Source: a virus. From it: a stretch of 47,110 nt of DNA. A program made the position numbers and the translations under genes. Of the stretch, positions 11,461 to 20,583 are shown one piece after another (position 1 is the first letter of the stretch; each line of letters starts with the position of its first letter). The stretch covers positions 1 through 47,110 of IMG/VR virus record IMGVR_UViG_3300009146_000018; one strand, written 5' to 3'. Under the pieces are notes generated by a model. It was not told the origin of the DNA. It ran no database searches and saw only the letters and a list, made by a program, of their open reading frames with translations.

Positions 11461-14400
11461 ATGACTTGTCAAGTAAAACAGGAATCAATTAAACATTTGA
11501 TTAAAGAAGGTGCTATTAATAAAGATAGAAAAATTATAAAACTTGATATATTTGACAAAGCAAATTATCAACTAACAGAATATGCAGTTAGAAAATATGG
11601 CCTCAAAACAGATGGGGCCATGCTTTTTACTAACAGTGTTACTGAAAAAATTGATAAAAGAGCATCTTCAGATATAAGAAATGCATATTATGAAACAGCC
11701 AGAGCTATACCTAATGAAGTATTATTTCAAGAACTACAAGTACTGATAGATCAGTATTATAATGTAGCTAGTACTCCTACAGTATTACCTAAAGAAACTA
11801 CTAAAGAACTTAAACCAGGGATAGAAGAACTATTTAATTCTATTCCTGAATTAGCTAATATAGGAACACTTGAACAATATTCTCAATACTTAGATAGTAT
11901 ATTTCCTGACAGCAAAATAAAGGATATTGTTTATCATGGTACTTATGAAAAATTTAATAAATTTCTTAAAGAAAAAAGAGGAACTACTACAGGTTTAGGA
12001 ACATATACTGATCCAATTACAGGAGAAAAAATAGAAATAGATTCATCTTCTGCATTCTTTTTTACAAATAATAAAAATGCAGCAATAAGTTATGGTTTTA
12101 GAGGTAGACAAAATTTAATTGAAAAAGTAGAAAGAGCTTTAGAAAGTGTGTCTATAACTATAGGAAGAAGAATGCCTATACAAGAAGCTGTAGATTACTT
12201 AAAAACTATTCCTTACTATAATAATTTAATTAATACTGCTAAAAAAGAAAATAAATCTAATGCAGAAATAATTGAACTATTAAAATTAGAATGGCAAAAA
12301 GTTAGAAAACAATCAAAAAAAACTTTTGATACTTTCTCCAATTGGAAAAATAATAATGATGAGGATATTAATTCAGTTAAAACATTATTAAAAAATATTG
12401 ATAAGTTAAAAGCTAATGATCCAAATATTAATATCAGATTTGGAAATTTTAATGAAACAAAATTAAGCAGAGATATGTTTTCTGTTTATTTTGATAATAA
12501 TGAATATACTTTTGTATCACCAGAAAAAAGATTTAAAAGTAAAGATGTTTCAACAAAAGATATAGAAAATTATTTAAATAGTTTTTTAGAACATTTATTA
12601 AAGAATGATGAGGAAAGAAAATTAGAACAAAAACAAGCAGGTTATGTTGAAAATGTTATGCCTGCTGTTATAAATCTAAAAAATCCTTTAACACATGACT
12701 ATGAAAAATCTGCTTTTCCAGATGTTTATAAATTAAATGAAAAATATAAAACATCATATATAGCAGCAAGACAAGTTAAAAAAGCTTTAAAAGATGGAAA
12801 TGATGGTGTTATTTATGAAAATATACAAGATCCATTATTAATTGATTCTTATGGAGTATTTGAACCAGAACAAATACATTTATTAGGTGGTGAACAAGAT
12901 ATACAAGGATTTAAAAACTTTGTATCTGGTAGACCAATGATGATGAAAGAAACTGTTGGTGAAGCAATTCCTTTAGTTGACATAGATCTTAATACTATTA
13001 ACAGTGCAAGATCAAAAGAAGTAGCAGAAGTATTAGCTGAGAGATTATCCAGAGGATTAAAAGTAGACTATGAAAATATTACTCCTGAAGATGCTAAGAA
13101 CATATTAAAGAACTCACCTGTACCATACAGAGGAGAGCCCGCATTTTACTTTGGTGGTAAAGTATATATAGTAGGAGATAATGTAAATGTTCATACAGTG
13201 TTACATGAATTCTCACATCCATTACTACAAGGTATCAGAAAAACTAATCCTGCACTATTTAATAATTTATATACTCAGTTAGCAGGAACAGAAGAAGGCC
13301 AAGGAATAATAGAATATGTAAAAAAACATTATCCAGAACTTGATCCAGAAGGACAATTGTTTAAAGAAGAAGCATTAGCTTTTGCTTTACAGTTAAAATC
13401 TCTTAACAAAGTAAACAATCAAATAGAGACTGAAGGTTTTGATAACTTCATAAACAAACTACTTGCTGCTATTAAACAAATGCTCCGTGGAATATTTGGT
13501 AATACAGTTACTGTATCTAAATTAGATGTAGATACTACACTGGATGAGCTAGCAGACATGTTACTGGAGAAAGATTTTGAGTTTGAAACTGATAAAATTA
13601 CTGAGGATGACTTAGTAATGTACGGCAGATTTGTTGTTGAAAGAGCTGATGAGTTAGTCAAGCTGTCTAACACAGAAGCAATGCAGAAAGTAGTAAATGA
13701 AGTATTTGCTACTAACAAAGCTTTGTTAATAAGAGCAAAAGAATTTAAGACTGATAAAGCTGTAAGAGCTATGGTTGAAAAGGCCTTATTAAAAGAAGGT
13801 ACTACAGAGCTATTACCTGCTATTGCTGAAAGTTTGAGAAGTTACCAAGATATACTAGTATCAGATAAGCTTAATTCATCACAGATTATTGATAATGCAT
13901 TAGATGCTGAAGGTAAAAGACTGGATGAGATGAGAAATAGAGCTATTGCATTAGTAAATAGTCTTGATAAAATCAATTCTATAAGTCAGAATATGATGAA
14001 AGATCTAAGTAAGATCTATCTTGAAAAAAATATAAATGCTAGAAATACTATTGGTCTTGTTAATTTGTATAAAAACAATGCTTATGCATGGCAGAATACA
14101 ATAAATGAGATAAACAATATACTTAGTGATTTTGAAATTGATACAGCTAATCCATTCTATCAAGTAATAAATGAAATAACCACTAACTTATCAAAGGTTC
14201 AAACAAAAATTGCAGACATATATAAGAAAAATAATGTGCAGTTCTTTGTTGAGATAACTGGTTATATGAATGAATTTGTAAACAATGAATTGAAGTCTAA
14301 CCTTGGAATTGCCTTAAAGAAAGCTTTTCCTGAAGGGGAACTGGAGAAGGCTGTAAGTACCTTGTATAATTCAGTAATACAACAAACTTTATCTGATGTT

Positions 14401-17400
14401 GAAATTGATGAATTGGTTAAGAAAGGTGTTCCAAAAGATATACTAGATAAGTTTATCAAAAAATACAATGACTATCTTGTTAATGAAGATAAAATAAAAG
14501 ATGCATTAACAGGACATGCTAAAGATGTATCTTGGTTTAATAGATGGTTAGAAAGTTATAGCTCAAGTAATGACATCATTGTTGGGCCTTTATCTATGTT
14601 TATACAGGATCAGAAAACTGAGGTAGAGAATGAAGTATGGAAAAAGTCCATGGAGTTTAGAAAAAAATTGGAAACATTACTTCCTAAAGTAGGATTCAGT
14701 AAGTTAGACTCAACTCAAATAAGAGACATGGTATCCGGTTTAGATACTATAATGAGCTTTGACAAAAAAACAGGTAAACCTGTTGCCAAAGAAATATATA
14801 CTTTCTTGAATGAGTTTAACAATGGCTGGAGATATACACAAGATTTGTTAGAATATAACTATGAAGAGGCTAAGAAAACTGGTGATAAAAATGCTATTGC
14901 AAAAGCATTAACAGAGCTAAGACAGTTTAACTCTGATTATATGTGGCAAGAATTCACTCCTGAGTTCTATGAGAAAGATGATATCTTTAAAAACTCTGAG
15001 ATAGGTGGATTAGCTTATGTTGCAAGAAAACAAGCCTTAGATAACTATAACAACATACAAAATCAGTTTGATAAAGAGTTAGAAAGATTTGATAACTACA
15101 GTACAATTGAGGGTGCATGGAGACAATACCAACAATTATATTCTTTGTATTATGAAGATGGTAGTCAAAAAGTAGATGATCCAGCTAAAGGTATACATGA
15201 TTTAAGTATTGCTAAGTTATTACTTGAACATAGACAAGCTACAAGAGGTTTTTATGAGTTTATTCCTATTCCAGGTTCATTACAAACATCATATAATGAG
15301 TTTGTTACATTACTTGAAGCTCAAAAAATTACAAGAGGTTCTGCTGAGTTTATAGATAAACTTAAAAAATGGAAGAGACAAAATATTAAAGTAGTATATA
15401 CTGATGAGTATTATGCAGAGATAAAAAGACTGCAAACTAGAAGACAAGAATTGCAAAGTAGAATAAATGAAATAATGCAATCTGACTTTGATATAAGTGG
15501 TGCTTATCAAACTATAAGAGATTTAATATTTAGTTATAAAGATGAATTAGGTCAACCTAATCCTGATGAACTTGGTCCAGAGAGACTAAAAATGATTAGA
15601 GATTTAGAACAAGAAATTCTAGATTTTAAAAGAAAATTTGATAAAAAAACTGGTTTAACAAAAGAACAGTCTGCTGAGTTAGAACTTTTATCTGAAAAAG
15701 CTAAGAGAACAGAAATGAATGAAGCAGAATCAAAAAGATATGTATATCTACTACAGCTTTTAAAAAATGCAGGTATTGATATTAAAGAAGCATTAGAACT
15801 TAAAGGTATTTTTGAAGAGTTAAAAAGTTTGTCAAATAAAGTACCTACTGAATATTATTTAGATAGATTAAATACTAACTTATCTAAATTAGATATTAAG
15901 GAGGTTGATGAAGATACTGTAGATGCATTTATAAACACTCCAGATTTTCAAAATATAGTAGATTCAGATAAAAACTTCCGTGAGTGGTTTGATTTAAATC
16001 ATGTTATTACTTATAGATTTAATACTAAAACAAAACTTGAAGAGCCTTATTATCAAAGATCTGCTGCTAACTCATTAACAATTCCTAGTAATCCTAAGTT
16101 TTATAAAACAACTACTATAGTTGATACTGAGACAGGAGAGAATATAACTCTAATGGGTACACCTAATTCCCGTCACTCTAGATTTGAAGTAAAAAATCAG
16201 TATAGAACAATTCCAAGAGGAGCTGTAAGACAAGAATATGTAGGTAAGTATATAGATAACAAAGGTAATAACTTACCAAGACCGTTTGTACCTGGTGCTA
16301 AGAACAGTGCTAAAGATGATAAATTCATTGATAAAAGATATGCACAGTTAAAAGCATCAAATTCAGCAGAATACCAATTGCTTGAAGCAATGAAAGAATA
16401 TCATTTGCAAGCACAAGAAGGTCAGAGTAACTATGGTAAGTTATACTTGGATATGCCAAGATATGCTACTAAAGCTAGTGATGTTTACCAAATAATTCAA
16501 AGAGGTAAATATGGTGAGAGATACAAAGAGATGGGTAAAAACATTTATGAAGGTCTTAAACAAACATTTGGAAATTCAGTTGCAGATAATGAAAATGGTT
16601 ATAACTACAATCCTGAAAATAACTTAGTAAATACTGATATGGCTGGTAATGAAATCAGTTATATTCCAGTAACTGGTGTTTATAATCTTGATAAAGAAGT
16701 AACAGATGCTGATGTAATACAAGGTATATTTAAATATTCTATGTCTCTTCAGACTCAAGGTAAGTTACTAGAAAGTTTACCACTTGTGGAATCTATTCTT
16801 TCTACATTAGAAGATCCAGCCAACAAACCAAAGAATGTTGACAGATTCAGTAAAGCTGCTTTCAATGTAAGAAACAAATTACAAAACACTAATAAACAAG
16901 GAGCTGAAAACAACAGACTTGGTCAAGTAAGATCTTTACTAGAAAGAGAATACTATGGTAAACAAGTAGTAGGTTTAGAAGAGAACTATCCAAGATTAGG
17001 TAAATGGTTAGGTGTTTTACAAAAACTATCTTCTAGAGGTTCATTAATGTTAAACATACCTTCAGATATAAAGAATCAATTCTCTGGTTATATTCAGACA
17101 ATAATTGAAGGTTCTGGTGGAGAGTTTATAACACTTAAAGATATTGCTTTAGCAACTCCATGGGCTACTAAAGCTATGTTAGATTGGACTACTAAAGGTA
17201 TATACCAAGTTGGACCAGGAGAAATGTCTACACAATTAGTAGAAATCTTTGATCCTACATTCAAAGCTGAAGATAGCTTTGGTAGATCAGTTACAAGAAG
17301 TTTAGCAAAAGATTTAGTAAATGGAGAATGGTTATACATGCACCGTAAGTTTGGTGAGATGGATGTAGCTATGAAACTATTTGGTTCTTTCTTACATGGT

Positions 17401-18516
17401 CAAAAAATAGATCAAACTCTTTCTAATGGTAAAAAGATATCTATAAGATATGTTGATGCTTGGGAAAAAGATGCTAATGGTGTTGCTAAGTTAAAAGATG
17501 GTATACATCCAGGTTGGAATAATACTGCAGTATACCATACTTATACTAAAGGAGAAACCTTAGAACAAATAGCTAAGAAATATAATATAGACTTAGAAGA
17601 ACTACAAGCTAAAAATCATATCAAATCTACTACTCAGTTAGAAGATGGTCAAGAAATAATAATAGCCAAGTCTGAAAAGTTTAAAGCCTTTAAAAACAAA
17701 ATGCAAGGAACTTCAAGAAGACTATTTGGGGTTTATGATAAATTTGGACAACCAGAAGGTAATAAGTACATTATGTACAGAATGTTTTTCTTCATGAGAA
17801 AATGGTTTACTCCTATGTTAGTAAACAGATTTGGAATGGATGTATCTAAAGAAAACTTTGGTGGAGCAAGATATGATTGGGCTCTAGGTAAAACTACTAA
17901 AGGTTACTATGTTAATGCATTCCAAACATTAGTTGGTTTACTTAAAAGTAAAGGTAGTAGTTATGCATACATGACACCTCAAGAGAAAACTGATTTAAAA
18001 AGAACAATGTCAGAAGGTTTAACTATTATCATGACTGCATTATTAGCATCTGCTTTATTAGGTTTTGATGATGATGATGAAGATAAATGGAAAAAAATAG
18101 CTGCAAGATCTGAAGCTATTGGTCAAGAAGGATTTAATACTTATGGATTCTTAACTAATCATGCTCTCTTACTAATATTAGGTTTACAAGCTGAAACAGG
18201 TGCATTTGTTCCATTACCAAAAGTATTTGGATTAAACTTAGGAGCTGATGATTATACTAAAATGATTACATCAACTTCATCAGCTTTTTATAATACAGTT
18301 ATATTATATACTGAGATCTTTGGAGATTTCTTAAACTTTATAACATTAGATGATGCTGCTAGATACAAGAAAGATACTGGTCCTTACTGGTGGCAACAAA
18401 AAGATGAGCTTAAGATATGGAAAAGATTGTTCTCTACTGTAGGATTTACAGGTGGAACAGGAGATCCGGAAACAGCCATCAAAAATATATCTAAGAGTTC
18501 AGGCAAGTTGAGATAA
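11461..18516 (+). CDS. Giant polyvalent virion protein: ART-like, zincin and LysM domains
   Basis: The protein has 2351 residues. Near the N terminus YHGT (158-161) followed by AFFFT (198-202) fits the start of an ADP-ribosyltransferase-like domain of the type found in phage polyvalent proteins. HEFSH at 582-586, preceded by VHTVL, is a zinc-peptidase-like motif. Residues about 2025-2070 are a LysM-like repeat (YTKGETLEQIAKKYNID, then NHIKSTTQLEDGQEIIIA), which usually binds peptidoglycan or chitin. A hydrophobic stretch ending in a run of Asp (about 2187-2208) could be membrane-active. The middle is long, helical and charged. Such proteins are packaged with the genome and enter the host at injection, so a role in ejection, wall passage or early host modification fits. 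It starts 3 bases after the polymerase gene and ends just before a strong terminator. Confidence 0.75.
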   Translation: MTCQVKQESIKHLIKEGAINKDRKIIKLDIFDKANYQLTEYAVRKYGLKTDGAMLFTNSVTEKIDKRASSDIRNAYYETARAIPNEVLFQELQVLIDQYYNVASTPTVLPKETTKELKPGIEELFNSIPELANIGTLEQYSQYLDSIFPDSKIKDIVYHGTYEKFNKFLKEKRGTTTGLGTYTDPITGEKIEIDSSSAFFFTNNKNAAISYGFRGRQNLIEKVERALESVSITIGRRMPIQEAVDYLKTIPYYNNLINTAKKENKSNAEIIELLKLEWQKVRKQSKKTFDTFSNWKNNNDEDINSVKTLLKNIDKLKANDPNINIRFGNFNETKLSRDMFSVYFDNNEYTFVSPEKRFKSKDVSTKDIENYLNSFLEHLLKNDEERKLEQKQAGYVENVMPAVINLKNPLTHDYEKSAFPDVYKLNEKYKTSYIAARQVKKALKDGNDGVIYENIQDPLLIDSYGVFEPEQIHLLGGEQDIQGFKNFVSGRPMMMKETVGEAIPLVDIDLNTINSARSKEVAEVLAERLSRGLKVDYENITPEDAKNILKNSPVPYRGEPAFYFGGKVYIVGDNVNVHTVLHEFSHPLLQGIRKTNPALFNNLYTQLAGTEEGQGIIEYVKKHYPELDPEGQLFKEEALAFALQLKSLNKVNNQIETEGFDNFINKLLAAIKQMLRGIFGNTVTVSKLDVDTTLDELADMLLEKDFEFETDKITEDDLVMYGRFVVERADELVKLSNTEAMQKVVNEVFATNKALLIRAKEFKTDKAVRAMVEKALLKEGTTELLPAIAESLRSYQDILVSDKLNSSQIIDNALDAEGKRLDEMRNRAIALVNSLDKINSISQNMMKDLSKIYLEKNINARNTIGLVNLYKNNAYAWQNTINEINNILSDFEIDTANPFYQVINEITTNLSKVQTKIADIYKKNNVQFFVEITGYMNEFVNNELKSNLGIALKKAFPEGELEKAVSTLYNSVIQQTLSDVEIDELVKKGVPKDILDKFIKKYNDYLVNEDKIKDALTGHAKDVSWFNRWLESYSSSNDIIVGPLSMFIQDQKTEVENEVWKKSMEFRKKLETLLPKVGFSKLDSTQIRDMVSGLDTIMSFDKKTGKPVAKEIYTFLNEFNNGWRYTQDLLEYNYEEAKKTGDKNAIAKALTELRQFNSDYMWQEFTPEFYEKDDIFKNSEIGGLAYVARKQALDNYNNIQNQFDKELERFDNYSTIEGAWRQYQQLYSLYYEDGSQKVDDPAKGIHDLSIAKLLLEHRQATRGFYEFIPIPGSLQTSYNEFVTLLEAQKITRGSAEFIDKLKKWKRQNIKVVYTDEYYAEIKRLQTRRQELQSRINEIMQSDFDISGAYQTIRDLIFSYKDELGQPNPDELGPERLKMIRDLEQEILDFKRKFDKKTGLTKEQSAELELLSEKAKRTEMNEAESKRYVYLLQLLKNAGIDIKEALELKGIFEELKSLSNKVPTEYYLDRLNTNLSKLDIKEVDEDTVDAFINTPDFQNIVDSDKNFREWFDLNHVITYRFNTKTKLEEPYYQRSAANSLTIPSNPKFYKTTTIVDTETGENITLMGTPNSRHSRFEVKNQYRTIPRGAVRQEYVGKYIDNKGNNLPRPFVPGAKNSAKDDKFIDKRYAQLKASNSAEYQLLEAMKEYHLQAQEGQSNYGKLYLDMPRYATKASDVYQIIQRGKYGERYKEMGKNIYEGLKQTFGNSVADNENGYNYNPENNLVNTDMAGNEISYIPVTGVYNLDKEVTDADVIQGIFKYSMSLQTQGKLLESLPLVESILSTLEDPANKPKNVDRFSKAAFNVRNKLQNTNKQGAENNRLGQVRSLLEREYYGKQVVGLEENYPRLGKWLGVLQKLSSRGSLMLNIPSDIKNQFSGYIQTIIEGSGGEFITLKDIALATPWATKAMLDWTTKGIYQVGPGEMSTQLVEIFDPTFKAEDSFGRSVTRSLAKDLVNGEWLYMHRKFGEMDVAMKLFGSFLHGQKIDQTLSNGKKISIRYVDAWEKDANGVAKLKDGIHPGWNNTAVYHTYTKGETLEQIAKKYNIDLEELQAKNHIKSTTQLEDGQEIIIAKSEKFKAFKNKMQGTSRRLFGVYDKFGQPEGNKYIMYRMFFFMRKWFTPMLVNRFGMDVSKENFGGARYDWALGKTTKGYYVNAFQTLVGLLKSKGSSYAYMTPQEKTDLKRTMSEGLTIIMTALLASALLGFDDDDEDKWKKIAARSEAIGQEGFNTYGFLTNHALLLILGLQAETGAFVPLPKVFGLNLGADDYTKMITSTSSAFYNTVILYTEIFGDFLNFITLDDAARYKKDTGPYWWQQKDELKIWKRLFSTVGFTGGTGDPETAIKNISKSSGKLR

Positions 18517-18543
18517 TAAGTAATTGCTGCAAGGAAAAAAAAA

Positions 18544-18563
18544 GGGGAGCTTAGTAGCTCCCC
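18544..18563. terminator. Bidirectional terminator between convergent halves
   Basis: GGGGAGCT, loop TAGT, AGCTCCCC forms a perfect 8-bp stem. It is flanked by nine A on the left and GGTTTTTT on the right, so it can terminate the plus-strand late operon and the minus-strand operon alike. The hairpin also encodes the last residues and the TAA stop of the minus-strand gene ending at 18551. Confidence 0.9.
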
Positions 18564-18736
18564 GGTTTTTTAAACTTTAAAAATTTGTTTGTAATATACT
18601 CTTCATAATCAGGTAAATCTGATAAGTTTACCTTAAATAATCCATTATTTAAATTTTTATCTTTTGTCAATAATACATATGATAGGTTGTCTGCTAAGTA
18701 TGCAACAAACAACTTCTTATTATTATATTTTACCAT
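18551..18736 (-). CDS. Small hypothetical protein
   Basis: A 61-residue protein, mostly beta-prone (NKKLFVAYLADNLSYVLLTK) with a basic end FLKFKKPGSY. I do not recognise the family. Its start overlaps the last base of the stop of the MazG-like gene upstream, which supports coupling. Its final codons lie inside the convergent terminator hairpin, so it is the last gene of the minus-strand transcript. Confidence 0.65.
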   Translation of the reverse strand: MVKYNNKKLFVAYLADNLSYVLLTKDKNLNNGLFKVNLSDLPDYEEYITNKFLKFKKPGSY

Positions 18737-19113
18737 TATAAAAACTTTTCAAGATTTGGTTTAAAATAATCTGGACCTTTTAATATTTTACCATCTTCTC
18801 TAAGAATAGCTTTACCATCTTCACCAACTTTGCTCATGTTACTGCTATGGATTTCATCAAATACTTTCTCTATTACATCTTGCATACCATGTTTAAGGAT
18901 AGTTCCGCAAAGAATATATAGTTTATCACCTAATGCATCAGCAATACCGACTAATGAACCTTCTTCACAAGCTTCTAAATACTCATCATTTTCCTCAGCC
19001 ATCAAGTTATATCTTAAAATAGAATCCTTAGCATCAATAAGACGGGGAGTTACTCCATTTTCTTGCATAAATGTTGTGTGGAATTCTTCCACTGCTTTTA
19101 ATTGTTTTTCCAT
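18736..19113 (-). CDS. MazG/HisE-like NTP pyrophosphohydrolase
   Basis: The 125 residues match the all-alpha NTP-pyrophosphatase superfamily (phosphoribosyl-ATP pyrophosphohydrolase or MazG-like). The acidic pair motif is EENDEY at 40-45 and the second metal motif is DALGD at 59-63, with the typical continuation KLYILCGTILKHGM. The tail FDEIHSSNMSK and ILKGPDYFKPNL is typical of the phage-encoded members. These enzymes hydrolyse (d)NTPs or alarmone-like nucleotides to monophosphates using Mg2+, and phages use them to adjust nucleotide pools or blunt starvation signalling. It is one of the few small genes in this cassette with a clear enzymatic signature. Substrate cannot be told from sequence. 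Confidence 0.82.
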   Translation of the reverse strand: MEKQLKAVEEFHTTFMQENGVTPRLIDAKDSILRYNLMAEENDEYLEACEEGSLVGIADALGDKLYILCGTILKHGMQDVIEKVFDEIHSSNMSKVGEDGKAILREDGKILKGPDYFKPNLEKFL

Positions 19114-19136
19114 GTTGGGGTTGTTGTTGTTAATTT

Positions 19137-19361
19137 TTAATATCCATTACCATCTGTAAAGGAATCTTTAGATAAATCCACTGTTGAATTCCATTCTATA
19201 CTAGTAAGTGGACTTTCTAGTATTTGTAGACTATTATTTCTACTAGATTGAATTAAATATGCAAGAATATACTGTTGTTGTTGTTCACTAACCAGTATTT
19301 GATGGATAGCACCATTATCAAATTGAGCTAATATACCTAGATCTTTTATTTTTTTAGACAT
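19137..19361 (-). CDS. Small hypothetical protein
   Basis: A 74-residue protein of mixed composition with a Gln run (SEQQQQYILAY) and a polar, acidic end (DLSKDSFTDGNGY). No family recognised, no membrane segment. It lies in the same orientation and tight spacing as its neighbours, 23 bases before the MazG-like gene. Confidence 0.6.
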   Translation of the reverse strand: MSKKIKDLGILAQFDNGAIHQILVSEQQQQYILAYLIQSSRNNSLQILESPLTSIEWNSTVDLSKDSFTDGNGY

Positions 19362-19373
19362 AACAATAAGTTT

Positions 19374-19559
19374 TTAAGATCCACAATTAAGACAGCCCTC
19401 ATCATTATCCTCTTCAGGATGTTCTGCTATTCTTGGGTTAAGTATTTTCTTTAAATCATAAATCTCTTGCTGTATTTCTCCATCAGCAAACAGGTTACCA
19501 GTCAGTTCTTTTTTTAACTGTTCAATTTTTCTTTCAATTTTGTCTTTTAAATCTTCCAT
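19374..19559 (-). CDS. Small coiled-coil protein with C-terminal CxxC
   Basis: A 61-residue protein whose first half is a heptad-like charged helix (LKDKIERKIEQLKKEL), followed by another helix, an acidic stretch (EEDNDEG) and CLNCGS at the end. A single CxxC is not enough for a zinc site unless the protein dimerises through the helix, which is possible. Function unknown. Confidence 0.6.
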   Translation of the reverse strand: MEDLKDKIERKIEQLKKELTGNLFADGEIQQEIYDLKKILNPRIAEHPEEDNDEGCLNCGS

Positions 19560-19602
19560 CTTTTGTTTTTTCTATAAAAATAATAATATTCATAATACAA
19601 AA

Positions 19603-19773
19603 CTAGTGTATCTTTAATTTAAGTTCATCAACCACCATCCAGCTAGAACCCTTGATAGTGTGACCTTTTGATGTAATAAAGTTTTCCATTTCACCATCCT
19701 TAAGATGAAATTTATAAATGTGTATTTCTTGAGTACTATAGTCAAGTACAATAACGGAGCCTTTCTTTATCAT
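19603..19773 (-). CDS. 56-residue hypothetical protein
   Basis: Read on the reverse strand from ATG at 19773-19771 to TAG at 19605-19603. The product begins MIKKGSVIVLDYSTQEIHIY and has a beta-rich composition (VIVLDYS, EIHIYKFHLKDGEMENF). It is preceded by the element AACAAGACTAAT directly before ATG, which two other genes here also have (starts at 20221 and 20460). The stop of the upstream 48-residue ORF lies inside that element. It uses TAG, rare in this window. Possibly a small regulatory protein; no family recognised. Confidence 0.6.
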   Translation of the reverse strand: MIKKGSVIVLDYSTQEIHIYKFHLKDGEMENFITSKGHTIKGSSWMVVDELKLKIH

Positions 19774-19774
19774 A

Positions 19775-19921
19775 TTAGTCTTGTTTGTTTACTTTGTTTT
19801 TCCAATAAAATCTTGAATAATTCCTATAAAAATCTATACCACTAATTGTATAAAAACTAAATTCTATAATTCTTATATAACTAATTATTATAAATTCTTT
19901 TAATCTTTTTATAAAACTCAT
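19775..19921 (-). CDS. 48-residue basic hydrophobic protein
   Basis: An ATG at 19921-19919 opens a 48-codon frame ending with TAA at 19777-19775. The product begins MSFIKRLKEFIIISYIRIIE and continues with aromatic residues (FYTISG, FYRNYSRFYW) and a basic tail. It looks like a small membrane-associated protein with one amphipathic or weak transmembrane segment. It fills what would otherwise be a 210-base gap and ends one base before the next ATG, which supports it. Could be chance coding in AT-rich DNA. Confidence 0.45.
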   Translation of the reverse strand: MSFIKRLKEFIIISYIRIIEFSFYTISGIDFYRNYSRFYWKNKVNKQD

Positions 19922-19935
19922 AATTATTTGTTTTT

Positions 19936-19961
19936 ACAGAGTATCATTGATGACACTCTGT
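19936..19961. promoter_or_regulatory. Imperfect hairpin in a short intergenic gap
   Basis: ACAGAGT, a mismatch, TCA, loop TTGA, TGA, a mismatch, ACTCTGT. The 7-bp outer stem is perfect. It lies between the gene ending at 19985 and the small ORF starting at 19921. Neither side has a clear U-run, so it is not a classical terminator; an RNA processing or translation-control site is possible. Confidence 0.4.
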
Positions 19962-19984
19962 TCTATTTCTTCTTTAGTTTATAA

Positions 19985-20221
19985 TTATTGATATTTACAT
20001 AATTCTTTAATAGCTTCTGATATTGCTTCATCCCATCCTTTTTTCCATTGTTCTATTAATTGGTTTTGTTCCATTTCTAAAAATTTATGTAACTCACTAG
20101 CGGATTCAAGATAACCTCTTCTTGTACCAGCACTAAATGAATCTAAAACTTCATCATCAGTTCCCATCTGATATGCTAAATCTCTTAACCTATCAATTGC
20201 TTGTTGCATAGGTGTTTTCAT
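19985..20221 (-). CDS. Helical hypothetical protein
   Basis: A 78-residue, largely helical protein (MQQAIDRLRDLAYQMG, then ESASELHKFLEMEQNQL and EAISEAIKELCKY). The type is common among small phage genes in Bacteroidetes phages but has no known function. Its ATG follows the AACAAGACTAAT element directly. No signal peptide or catalytic motif. Confidence 0.65.
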   Translation of the reverse strand: MKTPMQQAIDRLRDLAYQMGTDDEVLDSFSAGTRRGYLESASELHKFLEMEQNQLIEQWKKGWDEAISEAIKELCKYQ

Positions 20222-20232
20222 ATTAGTCTTGT

Positions 20233-20460
20233 TTAAATTTGATAACCTTCAGGATATTTTGTTTGTACTTGTTTAACATCTCCTCCTTTAGATATTGTAG
20301 ATTCTCCACAAATTTTACATTTCATATTGGGTGTAACATTTGTATGAAAGTAATTATCATCATATCCTGATACTTTTTTTTCTACATGGTTACAAAATTC
20401 ACATTCATAAGTCCCCCAAAAATCTCTTCTGGATTGACTTGTAATTTTTATTAGTTTCAT
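20233..20460 (-). CDS. Small zinc-ribbon protein
   Basis: I place the start at 20460 (MKLIKITSQS, 75 residues) rather than the longer in-frame ATG at 20532. The 20460 ATG directly follows the AACAAGACTAAT element seen before two neighbouring genes, and the longer form would overlap a separate 32-residue ORF in another frame. CEFC (20-23) and CKIC (48-51) are two CxxC pairs 25 residues apart, a zinc-ribbon arrangement. A nucleic-acid or protein binding role is likely; the exact job is unknown. Confidence 0.65.
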   Translation of the reverse strand: MKLIKITSQSRRDFWGTYECEFCNHVEKKVSGYDDNYFHTNVTPNMKCKICGESTISKGGDVKQVQTKYPEGYQI

Positions 20461-20482
20461 ATTAGTCTTGTTTGTTTCATAA

Positions 20483-20581
20483 TTATTTCTTTTTAAATTG
20501 TTCAAATTCTTTTTTGAGTAAGTAAATTGCATAAAAACAAAAACAATTACATATTAGACTTAGTATTATTAAATTTCCCAT
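20483..20581 (-). CDS. 32-residue single-pass membrane micro-protein
   Basis: ATG at 20581-20579, stop TAA at 20485-20483. The product starts MGNLIILSLI, continues with a Cys/Phe-rich hydrophobic stretch to about residue 22, and ends KKEFEQFKKK. The ATG lies two bases after the stop of the upstream gene, typical spacing here. The last eight codons plus flanking bases repeat the 3' end of the upstream gene, which also ends FEQFKKK. It may be a real micro-protein or a remnant of a duplicated gene end. Confidence 0.4.
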   Translation of the reverse strand: MGNLIILSLICNCFCFYAIYLLKKEFEQFKKK

Positions 20582-20583
20582 TG

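Noticed and set aside
1618-18516. Stop-codon reassignment, as known in some crAss-like phages
   Set aside because: All large genes, including the late ones, are intact under the standard code, and gene ends with TAA, TGA or TAG fit neighbour spacing.
20233-20532. Longer zinc-ribbon protein starting at 20532
   Set aside because: The extra N-terminal residues are low-complexity Lys/Asn, overlap another ORF, and the shared pre-start element points to the ATG at 20460.
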